Assembly (NCBI GenBank): GCA_964019415.1
Contig: OZ025880.1
Coordinates: 2,554,813 to 2,618,812, forward strand
Direction: 5' to 3'
Source: Ianthella basta
Taxonomy: Eukaryota; Porifera; Demospongiae; Verongiida; Ianthellidae
Length of the DNA: 64,000 nt
A program made the translations under genes and the position numbers. The notes under the pieces were generated by a model. That model made no database searches, was not told where the DNA came from, and saw nothing but the letters and a program-made list of their open reading frames with translations. Positions 10,001-21,956 of this stretch are shown piece by piece. How positions within the stretch are numbered: the first letter of the stretch is position 1; each line of letters opens with the position of its first letter.

Positions 10001-11555
10001 GTTTGCTGCATGCAATGATTTTGAAACTGTTGCATGTTATGCTTCACCAGTGAATGTATATTAGCCCATGTGCTCATGCAAGATTCGCAGTGAGAGCATC
10101 AGTTGCTTGCATCTAATTTGCCATGTTACTAAACCAGCCTGTTAGCTACCTTGAACAGACGGTAGAAATGAACCAGAGCAGCTGACAGTCCTGCTGAACA
10201 CACTTGTATATATAATTTAAGCAGTATACTAACATATATTACTGATGGATCTGTCAGATGGATGAATGTGACTGACTGTATCCTTCTGTATCCTGATGCA
10301 CCAGTGCAAGCACCTGTGGTCCTACTTATAACCATACATACGTACATACGTACATTAATATACAGTACGAATTAATCAAGTCTGACTTCAGTTCACATTC
10401 ATGCAGGGCTGGTGCATGCATAATTATGCATATTAACAAGGCACACCTTTCATAGCATAAAATGTGCTTTCCTTGATGATCAGTAAATTTGAAATTGATG
10501 TGGTAGGGTAGTTGCCTCATGTAGAGTGTCCTCAAATTGCACAACAATCAAAATGGCTTCGTACATGATACAACTACGAATTCAAATGTCTCACGTAACA
10601 GTTACATGCATGTGTATAATGTGTGGTGTGGTGCGGTGTGGTGTGGGTGTTCATCAGTATGTAGGCAAGTGCAATGATGGAGGAGTGCAGATGTGAGTGG
10701 GTGCACATAGTTATGCTTATGCGTGTGGTGTATCTGCACATGTGTATGTATGTATGTGTGTGTGTATGTATGTGTGCAAGCACTAGTTTAGATCTGCATG
10801 ATCAGAAGCAGGTCTGTGAATGCAAACATGTCATGCAATAATTCCAGGTGACAAGAACCACTCGAGATATGTATATATATGCATGCATGATTGCCTGTAC
10901 ATACAGGGTGATATGTTGTAAATATACAATGTCATACATGCACTTTCATCGCTGTGTGAATCTGTATAAATAATAGTCTTGGACTATTGAATGTCCATGT
11001 GATTATGATATGAAAGACACATACACAATCATCCATTGTTATTGTGCACAAAGAAAGGTCTCTGTACTGAATGTGAACCCATGAATAGCCTATTGTGCTA
11101 ATTTTGTTTGTCACTATTGTGTGAATTGATGTTTGATTGCTTTGCTTGCAGATTTGATTCTATAGTACTGTTACCAGGTGCTTCACCTACACTACATGGG
11201 GTCTGCAGGCATATGCAAGGAAGACTGATTGACATAGGTATCATGCAGGTGACAATTAGTTCTATTGTTAGTGTGCACAAAGAAAGGTACTCCCCATCTG
11301 AGTGTGCACTATGATATCACAAAGAAAGGTCGCTGTACTGAATATGAAACCTAGTGCATTGTGCTGCATCATTCACTGTACATCAATACGCATTCACCCT
11401 TTGACGGTCATCTGATGTGTTGCACGTGCAGTTTACATATCGGTGAAAGCCAAAGGCACATTGTACAATTGTAGCCACCCAATTAAACTGATGGACTCAT
11501 GTACATACATACATGAACTCCTTGGATTAGTATGTACATAGGACATGGATACATG
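10001..11555. other. Intergenic region between genes B and C, proximal part
   Basis: I see no gene. There are GT/GTAT-rich stretches at about 10615-10770 and relics of the inverted-repeat element found intact at 30.4 and 47.3 kb. The short open frames here are low-complexity. Confidence 0.5.
11005..11380. repeat. Solo arms of the 30.4/47.3-kb inverted-repeat element
   Basis: GAAAGACACATACACAATCA followed by TCCATTGTTATTGTGCACAA occurs at about 11011-11050, and GTGCACAAAGAAAGGT recurs at about 11274-11289 with diverged sequence after it. Both match the terminal arms of the elements at 30390-31020 and 47292-47748. No opposing arm is present nearby, so these are fragments. Confidence 0.6.
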
Positions 11556-12121
11556 GATACTGAGTGAGCACAAACAAGCAGTACAGAGAGAGGACCCAAA
11601 GAATGGTATTGTGGTTCATGTGCAGAAGATCAACCACGGCATTAACTCGGGAGAAGCAACCATGAGGAGAAAGTAAGTAGGATTCTGGCAGAGGAGGACG
11701 GCAGAAGCTATCCAAATCAGGAAGAAGACCATAACATGAACCTCGACAGTGACCTTATACTCCCCATGGTATGGAACCCCATCCTAAACACACACTCCAC
11801 ATCCCCTACCTACGTAACACTGCTTAAGTGCAATTTGTTAATTTCATTTGTCTTTTTGTCTTATGTTGGTGTTAATCCCCACACAGACTATACTTAATTA
11901 CCCCCATTTCCTTTTTGCTGGTCACACCTCCTCTACATATAATTATGTAATTTGATTGGTTGTACCCTCATACACATAATTTTGGCATTTGACTGGTCAA
12001 ACACACTTACACATACGTAATTATAGAGTTTGATTGGTGACCATCAGTTATATTTACTGGTCCCACTTCTCTCAGTTCTTTATGCAGCTGACAAAGGCCT
12101 ATGTGGCCAAAATGTCCTGCA
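11556..12121 (+). mobile_element. Relic of a Penelope-like retroelement: ORF tail plus hammerhead-bearing 3' region
   Basis: From about 11563 a frame reads SEHKQAVQREDPKNGIVVHV and then KINHGINSGEATMRRK. After frame shifts another frame reads MNLDSDLILPMVWNPIL at about 11738-11790. The pattern (EHKxAV, NGIxVHV, a late Leu-Asp, then W-N-P) resembles the C-terminal GIY-YIG-associated tail of Penelope-like and related retroelement proteins. About 300 bases downstream is a degenerate hammerhead motif (12083-12121), a feature reported for Penelope-like elements. No reverse transcriptase domain remains. The assignment rests on my recognition of the pattern and needs a database search. Confidence 0.5.
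12083..12121 (+). ncRNA. Degenerate hammerhead ribozyme motif
   Basis: Stem I is TGCAG (12083-12087) paired with CTGCA (12117-12121). The core is CTGACAA in place of the consensus CTGANGA, followed by one A. Stem II is GGCC/GGCC with loop TATGT. Then comes AAAATGTC in place of GAAACGTC. Two consensus core bases are mutated, the G of the first core segment and the G of GAAA. The fold is preserved, but catalysis is doubtful. Confidence 0.5.
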
Positions 12122-12216
12122 ATCAGTACTTGATTGATTGATTTTTGCTACATTTTTGCTCATGATCTGTTCGCTCATACTGATCAGCATAGCATGAGCC
12201 TCTATGATAATCGTGC

Positions 12217-12486
12217 TTAATTCTCTATATGCCCAACTAGGGAGTTCCACATGGACTCATGGGGAACACCAAGTCCATGTTGTAGGTCTTTCTCTTCCTG
12301 GTATGTACTGTACACTCTCTTTGATCTCCATCCAATGTCCCTGTCCACCAGTGTCACTGCATTCTTTTCCATACTGTGGCTTGTCTTCATGCAGTACACT
12401 GTATTAGCATTCCTTATAATTCCCGAGCTTACTGCTCTCTTGTGCTCAGTAATCCTTGTCTTCAGTGATTCCCTATTTCTCTCCAT
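12217..12486 (-). mobile_element. Second Penelope-like ORF-tail relic, opposite strand
   Basis: The minus-strand frame contains LKTRITEHKRAVSSG and ends GVPHESMWNSLVGH. It shares the EHKxAV start and the W-containing end with the 11.56-kb relic but is clearly diverged from it. Only the C-terminal end is present. Two separate insertions in opposite orientation, or a rearranged one, are both possible. Confidence 0.45.
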
Positions 12487-12871
12487 TATAGACTAGTGTT
12501 TCCTGGTGTGCCCAATTATCCAAACGAAGGATCAAGCTACTATCATATCAGCATGCCTATTAACTTTCATGACAGTGCACTTGACTGAGTGTTGTAGTTT
12601 GTTAGACACTGCACATGGATGTACCAGGGTGATGGCTACTTGGCACTTCTATCATGCTTTCCTCTTCCCACCCTCACCAGAAAGCCTTCCTTGTCTTGGA
12701 GGGCCTGTTGAAGGAGGATGACGCTGTGGTGCTGGTATGTTATCTGATGGAATGGGCTGGATGCACTACCTCACCAAAGACAAAGACTCCTCTCAATTCT
12801 ACTTATATAGAATAGGAACAGGGGCCGGGGTGGGGAGCTGTTGTGTGTACGTATTACTGCGCATGATGTAT

Positions 12872-12911
<40 letters not shown>

Positions 12912-13305
12912 TGTGTGTATGCACACACCCACTTACAGAAAGCATGGATGTCTCATAATTGTTGTTTTTCTTGGTCCTGAATCTGAAAAGTGGGGGTACT
13001 TGAATTGTACATTATGGTAATGTAGTACATGTGTATTCCATAGTATTGCTGTGTCTATGACCACTCATCAGTGCACGATACCTGCACTGTATGTGTGTTA
13101 ATATGGTTGTCTATATTTGGTGTTCAATCAATCAATCAATCAATCATCATGAAGGATTTAATCCCCTATGTGGGAGGTCACCCTGAATACAAGCACATGT
13201 TTTAAAGGACAAAGCTAAATGTGTCTATACTAGCATACATAATAAGTGCTAATGTAGAGTTACTGTATTCATAGCTATTCAAAGTTATTAGTCCATCTAC
13301 TGGGT
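12487..13305. other. Intergenic region with (GT)n and (CAAT)n tracts
   Basis: A GT/GC run occupies 12873-12918 and a CAAT run about 13125-13146. Open frames at 12506-12721 and 12737-12958 are short and featureless, the second being largely microsatellite. No gene is seen. Confidence 0.5.
12873..12918. repeat. (GT)n microsatellite
   Basis: GT dinucleotide run with a small GC interruption at about 12907. Confidence 0.95.
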
Positions 13306-13572
13306 CTACCTTGAGTTACAGTTACATACGTATATTCGGTCACCTCCATATCTAAGGGTAGGGTGAATCGTGTTTTGGTTGTACATGAACTCCTCCTTCA
13401 GTTTCATATCAATGTATATCAAACATGAGCTGCTGCTACAGTTGCTATCCTCCCCACTATCACCATTGGTGCCATCTGCCACTACTCCACTTGTGTCAGT
13501 CTCTCCCCCAGCCTCCTCTTCTGCTCCTTTGGAGGACACTGTTGGGACCTTGTCTTGCAGCAACTTTTCCAT
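13306..13572 (-). pseudogene. Broken copy of the 3.2-kb exon-like ORF
   Basis: The open frame begins MEKLLQD and continues with a Glu/Gly/Ser-rich acidic stretch. Upstream in the same frame is PLRY preceded by a TGA, where the 3.2-kb copy has LLRH. The downstream part (LKEEFMYNQNTIHPTLRYGG) has no counterpart I could align. The protein is unrecognised. The in-frame stop suggests decay, though the part from the Met could still be an exon. Confidence 0.35.
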
Positions 13573-14257
13573 GTACCTCAGTGGTCACTTTATGACATCA
13601 ATCTGAGGAGTGACCTTAGGTGGTTGGTGCCTTTGCCAATGGACTCTGTTAGATGAAATAAATCAATAATATAGGAGATTCTGTGCCCATGGAGTTTTAC
13701 AGAGAGAGTCTATGGAAGGCTTCTGATTAAATAGAGTTTTTAATTGGTTAGCAAAATGATCAATTGCAAACAACAGAATCAGAACGCACCCGAAGAGCAG
13801 GTATTCATCTAGTAGGAGAGGCCCAAGTTAAGAGTTGCAAAATAGCTAGACTGCATAGTTAAAGTAGTGAGAGCTGGCATTGCTGCCTTAGTGCTGATTG
13901 ATTTGATAGACTATTTGTAACAGGCGGAGAGCTTCCTTCATATAGTTTATGGTAGGTGGACACGTGAACACTCACTTTGTATTAGAATTAGAATTGTGAT
14001 ACATGGAAAGTGCATGTGTTTATTGTAATAATATCTGCTTCATCACAATAGCAGTATTAATTAACACATTAAGCAGTAATGTCATATTGTAAGTCTGTAC
14101 TCAAATATGTCAACGCATGAACAAAATTAAATCACTGAAAGACAATTTTAATTGAGTGTTAAATGATGTGCATAAACTGAAGGGAAATGTAATGCAATGA
14201 ATTATATAATCATGTAGTAGCTACAGGGTCAGGTGTTCATTACTGGTACTAAGCTAG
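13573..14257. other. 3' flank of gene C
   Basis: No gene. The segment 13828-13944 matches the 3' flank of gene B. TTTATT at about 14027 reads AATAAA on the minus strand and could serve as a distant poly(A) signal. Confidence 0.45.
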
Positions 14258-17200
14258 CTATGTTTCAGTGTCTGTCATGGTCACAGTATCATCATCCTCT
14301 GAGGTGGGCACTCCAGCACGCAGCTCTGTAATTAGAACAAGGTTCCCAAGTCTCTCTGCTGGTGCTTCCAACAGTGGCTCAGCATTATCTTCCCTTTCGT
14401 CTTCCTGTTTCTGGCAGCATCTCAACTGCCTGCACTTGAGGTACACCTTTCTTCCCAGTAGAATGCCAGGATACAGGAGGGGTAGGTAGATGAAGATCAT
14501 CTGGAGGTAAGCATAGAACTGTCTTGTCCCAATGGGTGTGTTGAGATCAGTTATGTGAAGACTCAGGATGAGGATGAGGGCCAGGTTACCAAGGATGGCT
14601 GCATCCAAAGTGTTGAGTTTGTGTGAGTTGTAGGGTTGCAAGGCAGCAATGAGAAGCAGCAAGGCCACAGTGAGGAAGATCTGGATACGTAGAGCATCTT
14701 CTGCTCTTGGTATGAATACAGCCACTAAGAGGTGGACAATACGATGGAAGAAGTAGAAGGAAGATAAGCTTCTGAAGCATTCCTTATAGCAGCCTTGAAA
14801 GACATTGACGAAGTGGTAGACCCATCTGTCAGTGTAGACATTGCTGCAGAATGTCTGAATCCTCTGCAACTTCTTCAATGGTGGCACAGCTATGATGAGT
14901 CTACCAAACAGCTGGGGCCCAATGGGAAGAGTGAGGAGAAGAAAGGAAGGTAGAAGGACGAACACTAACAGTATGACAATGGCTGGTATGAAGTATGCAA
15001 TGTGTTGTATGGAGCCATAGGGCACAGAGCCCTGCCACCACACCACCACCTTCCTCTCCCCACCCTCCCCTGTTAAGGTATGGCTGACAAGGATGTAGGA
15101 GGAGCTGACAATGAAGCGAGTGAATCCAAGAATGACAAAGGCAGGAAGTGCTCTGTCATATGACATGCCATCTGAGTACTTTGCCTTCCATCGTCGCATT
15201 CTCCTGAGGCATTGGTCCACTCGGTGACAGCATATCCATTTCTCTGCTGACCTCTCCAGAACAATGAGTGTGATGGCCACTGTCAGTGGGAACAGTCCAA
15301 CGGTGTAGTGCAGAAGGAGTGTCTGTAGCAGGGTGAGGTGAGCATGTGGTGTGAGGCAGTATGGTGGGAGGAGTACTCCAAAGAAGTCCAGGTTCCACAT
15401 GCCATACAGAAATCGGTATATCCTGACAAATGCATTGTGCACTGATCCCAACTCAGCATCACCTCTGATAGTGGAGAAGGCCAAGAGTTGTGCAAACAGC
15501 AGAAATGAGCTGAACCGTCCTGAGACTAAGTCTATGTTGAAGAGCATCAAGACAAACATGAAGGCAAGCATGGGCACCCACTCACTCAGTATCCATACAA
15601 GAATGCCCACTTTACTGAGCCCTTCATCACAACTGATACACACTGGTCTTATCCCATTGAAGTTCACAGCAATGCTGTTCCCTTCAAGGCAGTCTCCACA
15701 GAGGAGTCCTTTGCGTTTAGACCCAGTGCACACAGCGTCTTGGAGCTCTTGCTGGGAGTTGTTTACAGGAAGTGTAATTGGTTGTGTTTGACAATAACCT
15801 GGAGGGCATTGTCCGGTGAAGAACTTCTGTCCATCACAGCTGTGTTGGTCATTGGATGGCAGGTATCCAGCCCAGTGGTCCCTCTTCAAAACAGCGCCAA
15901 TCTTCTCAGGGTGACTCTCATCACAGTCTGCTATCCCATTCACACTGGGCACCCCACAGTGACATGTTCCCATGTCTCCTGAGCCATATTGGAAGATGTA
16001 TCCAGGAGAACAGCACTGGAGTTCTATGTTCATCACTAGTAGTAGGTCTGTGTTGTCCACTGACTGCAGAACCAGCTGAGGAGGTCTAACTACTGCAGAC
16101 TTATTGCGTGCGTTGCTAGGGAAGGAATGGTTGGCCATGCCATGTTGCTGTGGAATGCCATGGAGGATGACTGTAAAGTCAGCAGTGTATTTGGAGAAAG
16201 AGTTCAGTTCCACAGGTAGTGAGTCCTCCATTTCGTTAATCAGTACTGCGAACACTGAACTGATTTTACTGCCAAACACATCATATACGTGAGTGTAAGG
16301 AAGTCTCTTCTGTTTGCCAGGGATGAAGTGCATGATCACTGCTTTGCTTATGTCAGTAGTGGCACCACCAATATAGTTGGGACCAGACACTATCTCTCGG
16401 TGGACTATACTTTGTCTGTATTCCCTGCTTGAAAAATGTGATATGTTTAATGAAAAGAATTGTTTGTCAATTGTACTATTTCCTGCATAAATGAATGTGA
16501 AGTTGACTTTCCTCATAAACATGATTATACTAATATCATACCCTGCAGGATACTTTGCTAGGTTTGTAGTAGTACTCTTCAGTGTGGTTCTTGAAATGCA
16601 ATCTCTAATATCTGATGTGTAAACTGATAGCCCTTCGTATTTGGCAGTGTTAGCATGGAACTGGAAGGTTACTGCATTTCTGTTCTCGTCCCAGTCTTGG
16701 TCATACTGGAGGAAACAATTTGATATTGGTACTACACCAGGGGCAGAGTCCACGTAAATGGCACCTCCTCGCTGAAAGGCATGGTTTGCAGTGAATGTTA
16801 ATGTGGTATCTCTGGCAACTCTGATGTGGCTCTCTCCATACAGAGCAATAGCACCACCATATGTAGCAACACAGAACACAAACAATGCCGATGTATTAGC
16901 TTGGAACATAATTACAGAATCTAGAGCATAAATTCCCTGTGAAGAAGCTCCACAAATAGCCTGTATGGCACTTGCTGTTATCTGTACTGACTTTGCAAAG
17001 ATTAAGTTTGTGTTGGTTTCTATCTGAAAAGATGGGATGATATTTTGTGCCAATTGCTTTTGTATTAGCATCACGGACTGAATGATCAGAACAGCTGAAA
17101 ACCCATTATACCCATTGGCATGGTCTGCAATTGTCCAATTGTTTGAAGCCAGGAGTTTAACGTTTGTCATTTTTACACCTGTGAACAACCTCTTCTCATG

Positions 17201-19096
17201 TGTAGGAAGTGACTGAAATGCACACGCACTTCCCCTTGCTGCTTTATTGAAGAGTAGTAGTACATTATCAACAATTGCACTATCCCCATTGCTGCCTTCA
17301 AGTTGGTAATGTGGGTGTCTGTAGAGCACAGAAATACCACCACCAACTCCTTGCCCTGCTGTGTTAAAGAGAAATGCACACCCTGAGACACTGACAGTGT
17401 TGTTTGTCCTGAGCACAGCACTGTCAGTAGAGAAATCCACATGAACACCTCCACCCATCATGTCATATTTTTCTGATGGGAATAAGGTATTGGACTCTAA
17501 GATACTTAATAATATTTCTACTGTATTTGCAACTGTTGTATCTTTAAACTGAATAAACATGCCTCCTCCACAGTGTGCTGTGTTGTTGACAAGTGTGATT
17601 TTTGAGAATTGAATAGTGTCATTGCTTGAGGAATCCTGTAGGGAAAGATAGACTCCTCCACCTAGTTCTGCAAAACTGTCATCAAAATGACTGTCGAGTG
17701 CTTTGAATATATTCTGATTAGCAAAGTCTCTGCAGACAACAGCAATACCTCCACCCCTGTGGGCATAGTTTTTCACCAATGAGCTGTTTCTGATTACCAC
17801 TGAATTCCCCATGGCATGCACACTGAATTCAATGTACACCCCAGCTCCCAAGTATGCTCTATGGAGTAATGACAGGACATCAGTCGCTTGTATTTCATTT
17901 CTCCTTGCCCATCCTGTAATGATTACTTGCAGTCCTCTCCTATGTACTTCTGATCTGTTTGCTCCATATAATCCTATTTCTTGAATCTGGACAACATTTT
18001 CCTCTGATTGATCAGTCACTTCAATGGAGAATACACTGCCTGGAGCTGCTTTGTCCTCTATCAAATGCACAGATCCTATTTGAATGTAGTTTCTATTGGA
18101 ATTGTCTTTGAGTTCAATCTGGATGTGTTTATAGTTCTCACCATCCTCTATGACACTAAAAATGTCACTTAATATTACATTGTAAGCATGAACTGTGTCA
18201 TGCAGAGCTACTGAGATGCTATTACCTCTGGTCGATTTCTCGACACCAACGTATGAGAGTGTAATCTCACCGCCCTCTCCATCTCCCATCACAGTGATGT
18301 TGATGCCTGTTAGTTCAAATGTTGTGGTAACGTTATAACTCAGGTGAGCATTTGGACTGTAAACATATATGTGCTTCAGGTGAATTTTCTCCTTTGCTGT
18401 GGAATTATCTCTTGTCTTACTTGTAAGAATTTCAAAGTGTATTCCACTGCCATGAATACCAAAATGGTGTATTTCAACACGCTCCATTACTACATTGCCA
18501 TGTGTGATTGAGGTGTCATATCTGACGAAGGAAACACCTCTTCCATAGGGGCCAGTGATATTTATTAAAGTGGCATATATGATTATTCTCTTACAGTCCT
18601 GAAAGTACAGGGTTGATGAATCTGAGAGAGAGTTACTGTACTGCAGCTGCTCACCACAGTCTTGAAATGCTAAATTATTAATCACAACTTTGTCAGAGTT
18701 GTAAAATGCCAAATTTGCTCTGTCTGTGCACTGAATCCATGCTCTACTACTTTCACAGTCACCCCTTAGTGCTATGGTAGTGACATTCATCAGTGGTGTC
18801 CCATCTAGCAAACTGCCAACTGGCTCAAGTACATGGATGCCACATGAAATGACAATCAATGTATCATTCCCAATGTGTGTAAGAGCATAGTTCAGTGACC
18901 CACATGATTCATTGAGTTGCCGAGGTTGGGGTACTGGGTCACTTGTTGGGGTGTCATGTATACACTGTGGACTATCCTCTCCTGTTGTACTAACCCACAT
19001 GATTCTTCTGTAGTTCTCAGAAGCTACTCCAGTGCAGCATGTGAGCAGCCACGGCACACACACCAGTAGGCTGTGTTTGACTAGAACTGACTTCAT
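14258..19096 (-). CDS. Array gene C: beta-helix, Cys-rich, multi-TM surface receptor (1612 aa)
   Basis: The open frame extends upstream to 19177, but the Met at 19096 (MKSVLVKHSLLVCVPWLL) is chosen. It starts the signal peptide, matches genes A and E, and lies 28 bases inside a probable 5'UTR acceptor. The ectodomain starts WVSTTGEDSPQCIHD and has GGG turns (GGGIAV, GGGVYL, GGGMFI, GGGVHV, GGGISV). CCSPGYIF is near residue 1030 and GLLCGDC near 1133. The multi-TM module starts near 1158, and the tail ends SEDDDTVTMTDTET. The membrane module is almost identical to that of B, D and F, while the first 600 residues differ much more. It is probably a plasma-membrane receptor with unknown ligand. 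It is intact, with no stops or frameshifts. Confidence 0.9.
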   Translation of the reverse strand: MKSVLVKHSLLVCVPWLLTCCTGVASENYRRIMWVSTTGEDSPQCIHDTPTSDPVPQPRQLNESCGSLNYALTHIGNDTLIVISCGIHVLEPVGSLLDGTPLMNVTTIALRGDCESSRAWIQCTDRANLAFYNSDKVVINNLAFQDCGEQLQYSNSLSDSSTLYFQDCKRIIIYATLINITGPYGRGVSFVRYDTSITHGNVVMERVEIHHFGIHGSGIHFEILTSKTRDNSTAKEKIHLKHIYVYSPNAHLSYNVTTTFELTGINITVMGDGEGGEITLSYVGVEKSTRGNSISVALHDTVHAYNVILSDIFSVIEDGENYKHIQIELKDNSNRNYIQIGSVHLIEDKAAPGSVFSIEVTDQSEENVVQIQEIGLYGANRSEVHRRGLQVIITGWARRNEIQATDVLSLLHRAYLGAGVYIEFSVHAMGNSVVIRNSSLVKNYAHRGGGIAVVCRDFANQNIFKALDSHFDDSFAELGGGVYLSLQDSSSNDTIQFSKITLVNNTAHCGGGMFIQFKDTTVANTVEILLSILESNTLFPSEKYDMMGGGVHVDFSTDSAVLRTNNTVSVSGCAFLFNTAGQGVGGGISVLYRHPHYQLEGSNGDSAIVDNVLLLFNKAARGSACAFQSLPTHEKRLFTGVKMTNVKLLASNNWTIADHANGYNGFSAVLIIQSVMLIQKQLAQNIIPSFQIETNTNLIFAKSVQITASAIQAICGASSQGIYALDSVIMFQANTSALFVFCVATYGGAIALYGESHIRVARDTTLTFTANHAFQRGGAIYVDSAPGVVPISNCFLQYDQDWDENRNAVTFQFHANTAKYEGLSVYTSDIRDCISRTTLKSTTTNLAKYPAGYDISIIMFMRKVNFTFIYAGNSTIDKQFFSLNISHFSSREYRQSIVHREIVSGPNYIGGATTDISKAVIMHFIPGKQKRLPYTHVYDVFGSKISSVFAVLINEMEDSLPVELNSFSKYTADFTVILHGIPQQHGMANHSFPSNARNKSAVVRPPQLVLQSVDNTDLLLVMNIELQCCSPGYIFQYGSGDMGTCHCGVPSVNGIADCDESHPEKIGAVLKRDHWAGYLPSNDQHSCDGQKFFTGQCPPGYCQTQPITLPVNNSQQELQDAVCTGSKRKGLLCGDCLEGNSIAVNFNGIRPVCISCDEGLSKVGILVWILSEWVPMLAFMFVLMLFNIDLVSGRFSSFLLFAQLLAFSTIRGDAELGSVHNAFVRIYRFLYGMWNLDFFGVLLPPYCLTPHAHLTLLQTLLLHYTVGLFPLTVAITLIVLERSAEKWICCHRVDQCLRRMRRWKAKYSDGMSYDRALPAFVILGFTRFIVSSSYILVSHTLTGEGGERKVVVWWQGSVPYGSIQHIAYFIPAIVILLVFVLLPSFLLLTLPIGPQLFGRLIIAVPPLKKLQRIQTFCSNVYTDRWVYHFVNVFQGCYKECFRSLSSFYFFHRIVHLLVAVFIPRAEDALRIQIFLTVALLLLIAALQPYNSHKLNTLDAAILGNLALILILSLHITDLNTPIGTRQFYAYLQMIFIYLPLLYPGILLGRKVYLKCRQLRCCQKQEDEREDNAEPLLEAPAERLGNLVLITELRAGVPTSEDDDTVTMTDTET

Positions 19097-19123
19097 TGTG
19101 TTGATGATGTCTTCCACTGTTGA

Positions 19124-19440
19124 CCTGAACGGTAAAGTTGCACAAAATATGAAAGGCAGAGTAACTCTGTTACTCAAGATCTATATACATATGTATATAG
19201 CACAATGCAGAATACGATTGACTCAGAGAGAAAGAATGCCACTTGCTGCAAAATTCACTGATATCATGTGGCAGGTTCCTCACTTGCTCCCTTCCTCCTT
19301 CTCAGCTGGACCGGGTCTGCAGATCTTCAAGTAGCTTCTGTCTGAATTTCAAATTCTCAAATGTATAGACTCCCCAATCCTACCCTCTTGCTGTGGCTGA
19401 ATTGGATAACCCTGGGTGCTATACCACCTCACTTATATAG
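19124..19440 (-). promoter_or_regulatory. TATA box and leader region of gene C
   Basis: CTATATAAGT on the minus strand (about 19431-19440) is a good TATA box. The acceptor GTTCAG ends at 19125. A possible donor GTGAGG is at about 19278-19283, but it is weaker than those of D and F. The region is homologous to that upstream of gene A. Confidence 0.45.
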
Positions 19441-21956
19441 TGTGCTCTCATTCCACTGTCAGCTACACAGTATATGGTAATAGCTTACAAGCACTTCCTC
19501 TGAAAGGGTATTATAATGAAAGTAGTATCCTCCACAATAGCTGGCAATGGTTATAATTTTTTGAGTGCCACTCCTCGAGCAAATTATGAGCACAGTCTTA
19601 TATGTGGAGCATGCATGTACAGGTTTTTGTACATCATTGAGTACTACCATCATTATATTGTAAATGATCAGGAAATTAAGAAACTGCCTTCACTAGGCAG
19701 GTTACAGCTTGTACACATTGTATGTATGTAGTTGTAACACAGTTGTTATTACTTCCTGTGCACCTGACTCTCCCATTAACTTACAGTAAGTGTGAGTTAT
19801 GCATACACATGACAAGCTTATGACTATTTATGTAATGCATTATACTTTATTACTATGAATATATTTACCTTAAGCAGGCCACTAGTGATGCATTGTTTTC
19901 TTTGTTGTATGCGCATGCTCTTCCTGTGATATACATATTTTCTGTACTGAGCTGGTTATCGTCTCCCTCTGATTTGAGTAATAGACTGAACAGTACTGGC
20001 GACCAGTTGCGTGCCTGAGGCGCATCTCTGTGTTACAGTGACTTCCAGCTAAGCTACACAGTCATGATTACATAGTCACTGATCACGACACAACATCACA
20101 TATATTATGTATACAGAACACATACCATTGAGACAGGAATGACCATAAAGTCATGTCCTAAACTGCTTCATTTCCATGCATTATAGCTGCTATATACGTG
20201 TATAAAGCTCTAGTCTGCTGGTTGATTGTATTAATAGTCATCTAAATGGGATATGACAAGTGTAATGAATGATAAAAGACAGTAAGTCTTGCATGGTTCA
20301 CTTACAATATTTACCTGTGAACAAAAGCAGTAATATTGCCAAATTGAATTCATACTGTAATGTATATACTATGCAGTCACTTTGAATCATTACACACACC
20401 TCCAGTGGACCTTTGCCAATGTCTAAAGGAGAGGTTTCTGTGGAGCAACAGTAATGTACATAGAAATGTTATTCATATACATGCAGGTTCAAGGTGAGGT
20501 GTTACTTGGTAGTTCACGCAATGTCCTATGTAACTATTGCCTACTAATCATGTATGGTGATCAAGCAAGTATATGGACTGCATGACTGATCGCTTAGACT
20601 AGCACACATATTGCATAGACATATATTGTGACCTAGTGTACAGTAAGTATCTATATAAATTCAGTCTGCCATATCTGCAGAGGCCATAATAGATCATTGG
20701 GTGGCACCTTGGGAAAAGATGGTATAAAATTATTCTAGGCTAAGTGTGTCTGTGCTTGTTATTCTGTGATCAATGTGTGTACTGCATTGATTCCCAAATC
20801 TTGACCTATGTAATATATGACTTTGGGACAATCAAACCTATATCTACAATTGATTGTGAAATGAAACTACTACAGTCACTCACTTGTGATATGGAATCAC
20901 ACGTACACAATCAATGACATCCATTGTTAGTTTACACAAAGAAAGGTCTTTAAATTTATTGTGAAAGTTACAACTCTGTGAATGATGATTTGACAGTCTT
21001 GAACTTGTTTCTGATTGTTGCATTGTCTATATTGTTGGTTTGGGAACTATTTTGGACCCTTGGTGCACTTTCATATTGGATCTATATATGGTCATGTGGC
21101 CTCACTTACTTGTACCTGATGGTTGCTGATCATGAAAAATGTTATAATTATGACTGTAGGATATAAATCAGATGATCTCCATGTGTCAGTAGAGTGTTAT
21201 GAGTGAGGACACTTTGTTATTGGCTCTTACATAATTAAGTTAACTGAATGATACAGCAACTAGAATTCCTTATGCTTAAAGTTTAAAACATGTGCATATA
21301 TTAACTGTGTGCAACATACGTATTCACCATTAGCCACCACAGTGGCCAGTACAGTCTACATGTGCTATAACACTCCATTATGTTGGAGCCTAGGTAGATT
21401 TCTTGGTGCAGAGAGGTATCAAGGTCCCCTGTAATGGCTGTGACATGTCCAGTTAGCATGTGTAAAATGATCAAATTGAAGATAGAAAATTTGTAGAACA
21501 GAACAATCATGCGTATGCTTTACATGCACATATTATTATAGTGGTATCATTAATATTAATGATAATGTACATACAATGATTAAGGGAAGCTGTTGGGCAT
21601 AAACACAGCAATCACTTCAGTGCAGGACTGGAAGTTTTGATCTGTGGAGTCCTCTACAGCCCTCAGTGCCTAGTGCTCAGTGGCTGAGATATATACCTCA
21701 AAGACTGCTGCTTGGTGAGTTGAGAGTATGAAATGGCACTGACCTATGTACTGTGTGGCAGTAAGCACACAATGTACTTTGTGATCTGGTAGAGGCTCAT
21801 ATAGCTGGATTGGTAGACTGACTATAATTTATATGCCTTGTATCTGCTTAAGGTGATATGAAGACTGTGTACTGTTTGTGAAGTGCTGAGGGATGGTGAG
21901 TTTTATTTACAGCTTACCCATGGCCACGGAGTATGAATGTGAGGACATGTTGCCAA
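19441..21956. other. Intergenic region between C and the D segment
   Basis: No gene is evident. The block 20920-21230 is homologous to 1840-2150 upstream of gene A. A fragment of the inverted-repeat element (CCATTGTTAGT...CACAAAGAAAGGTCT) is at about 20921-20952. Short open frames here have no family features. Confidence 0.45.
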
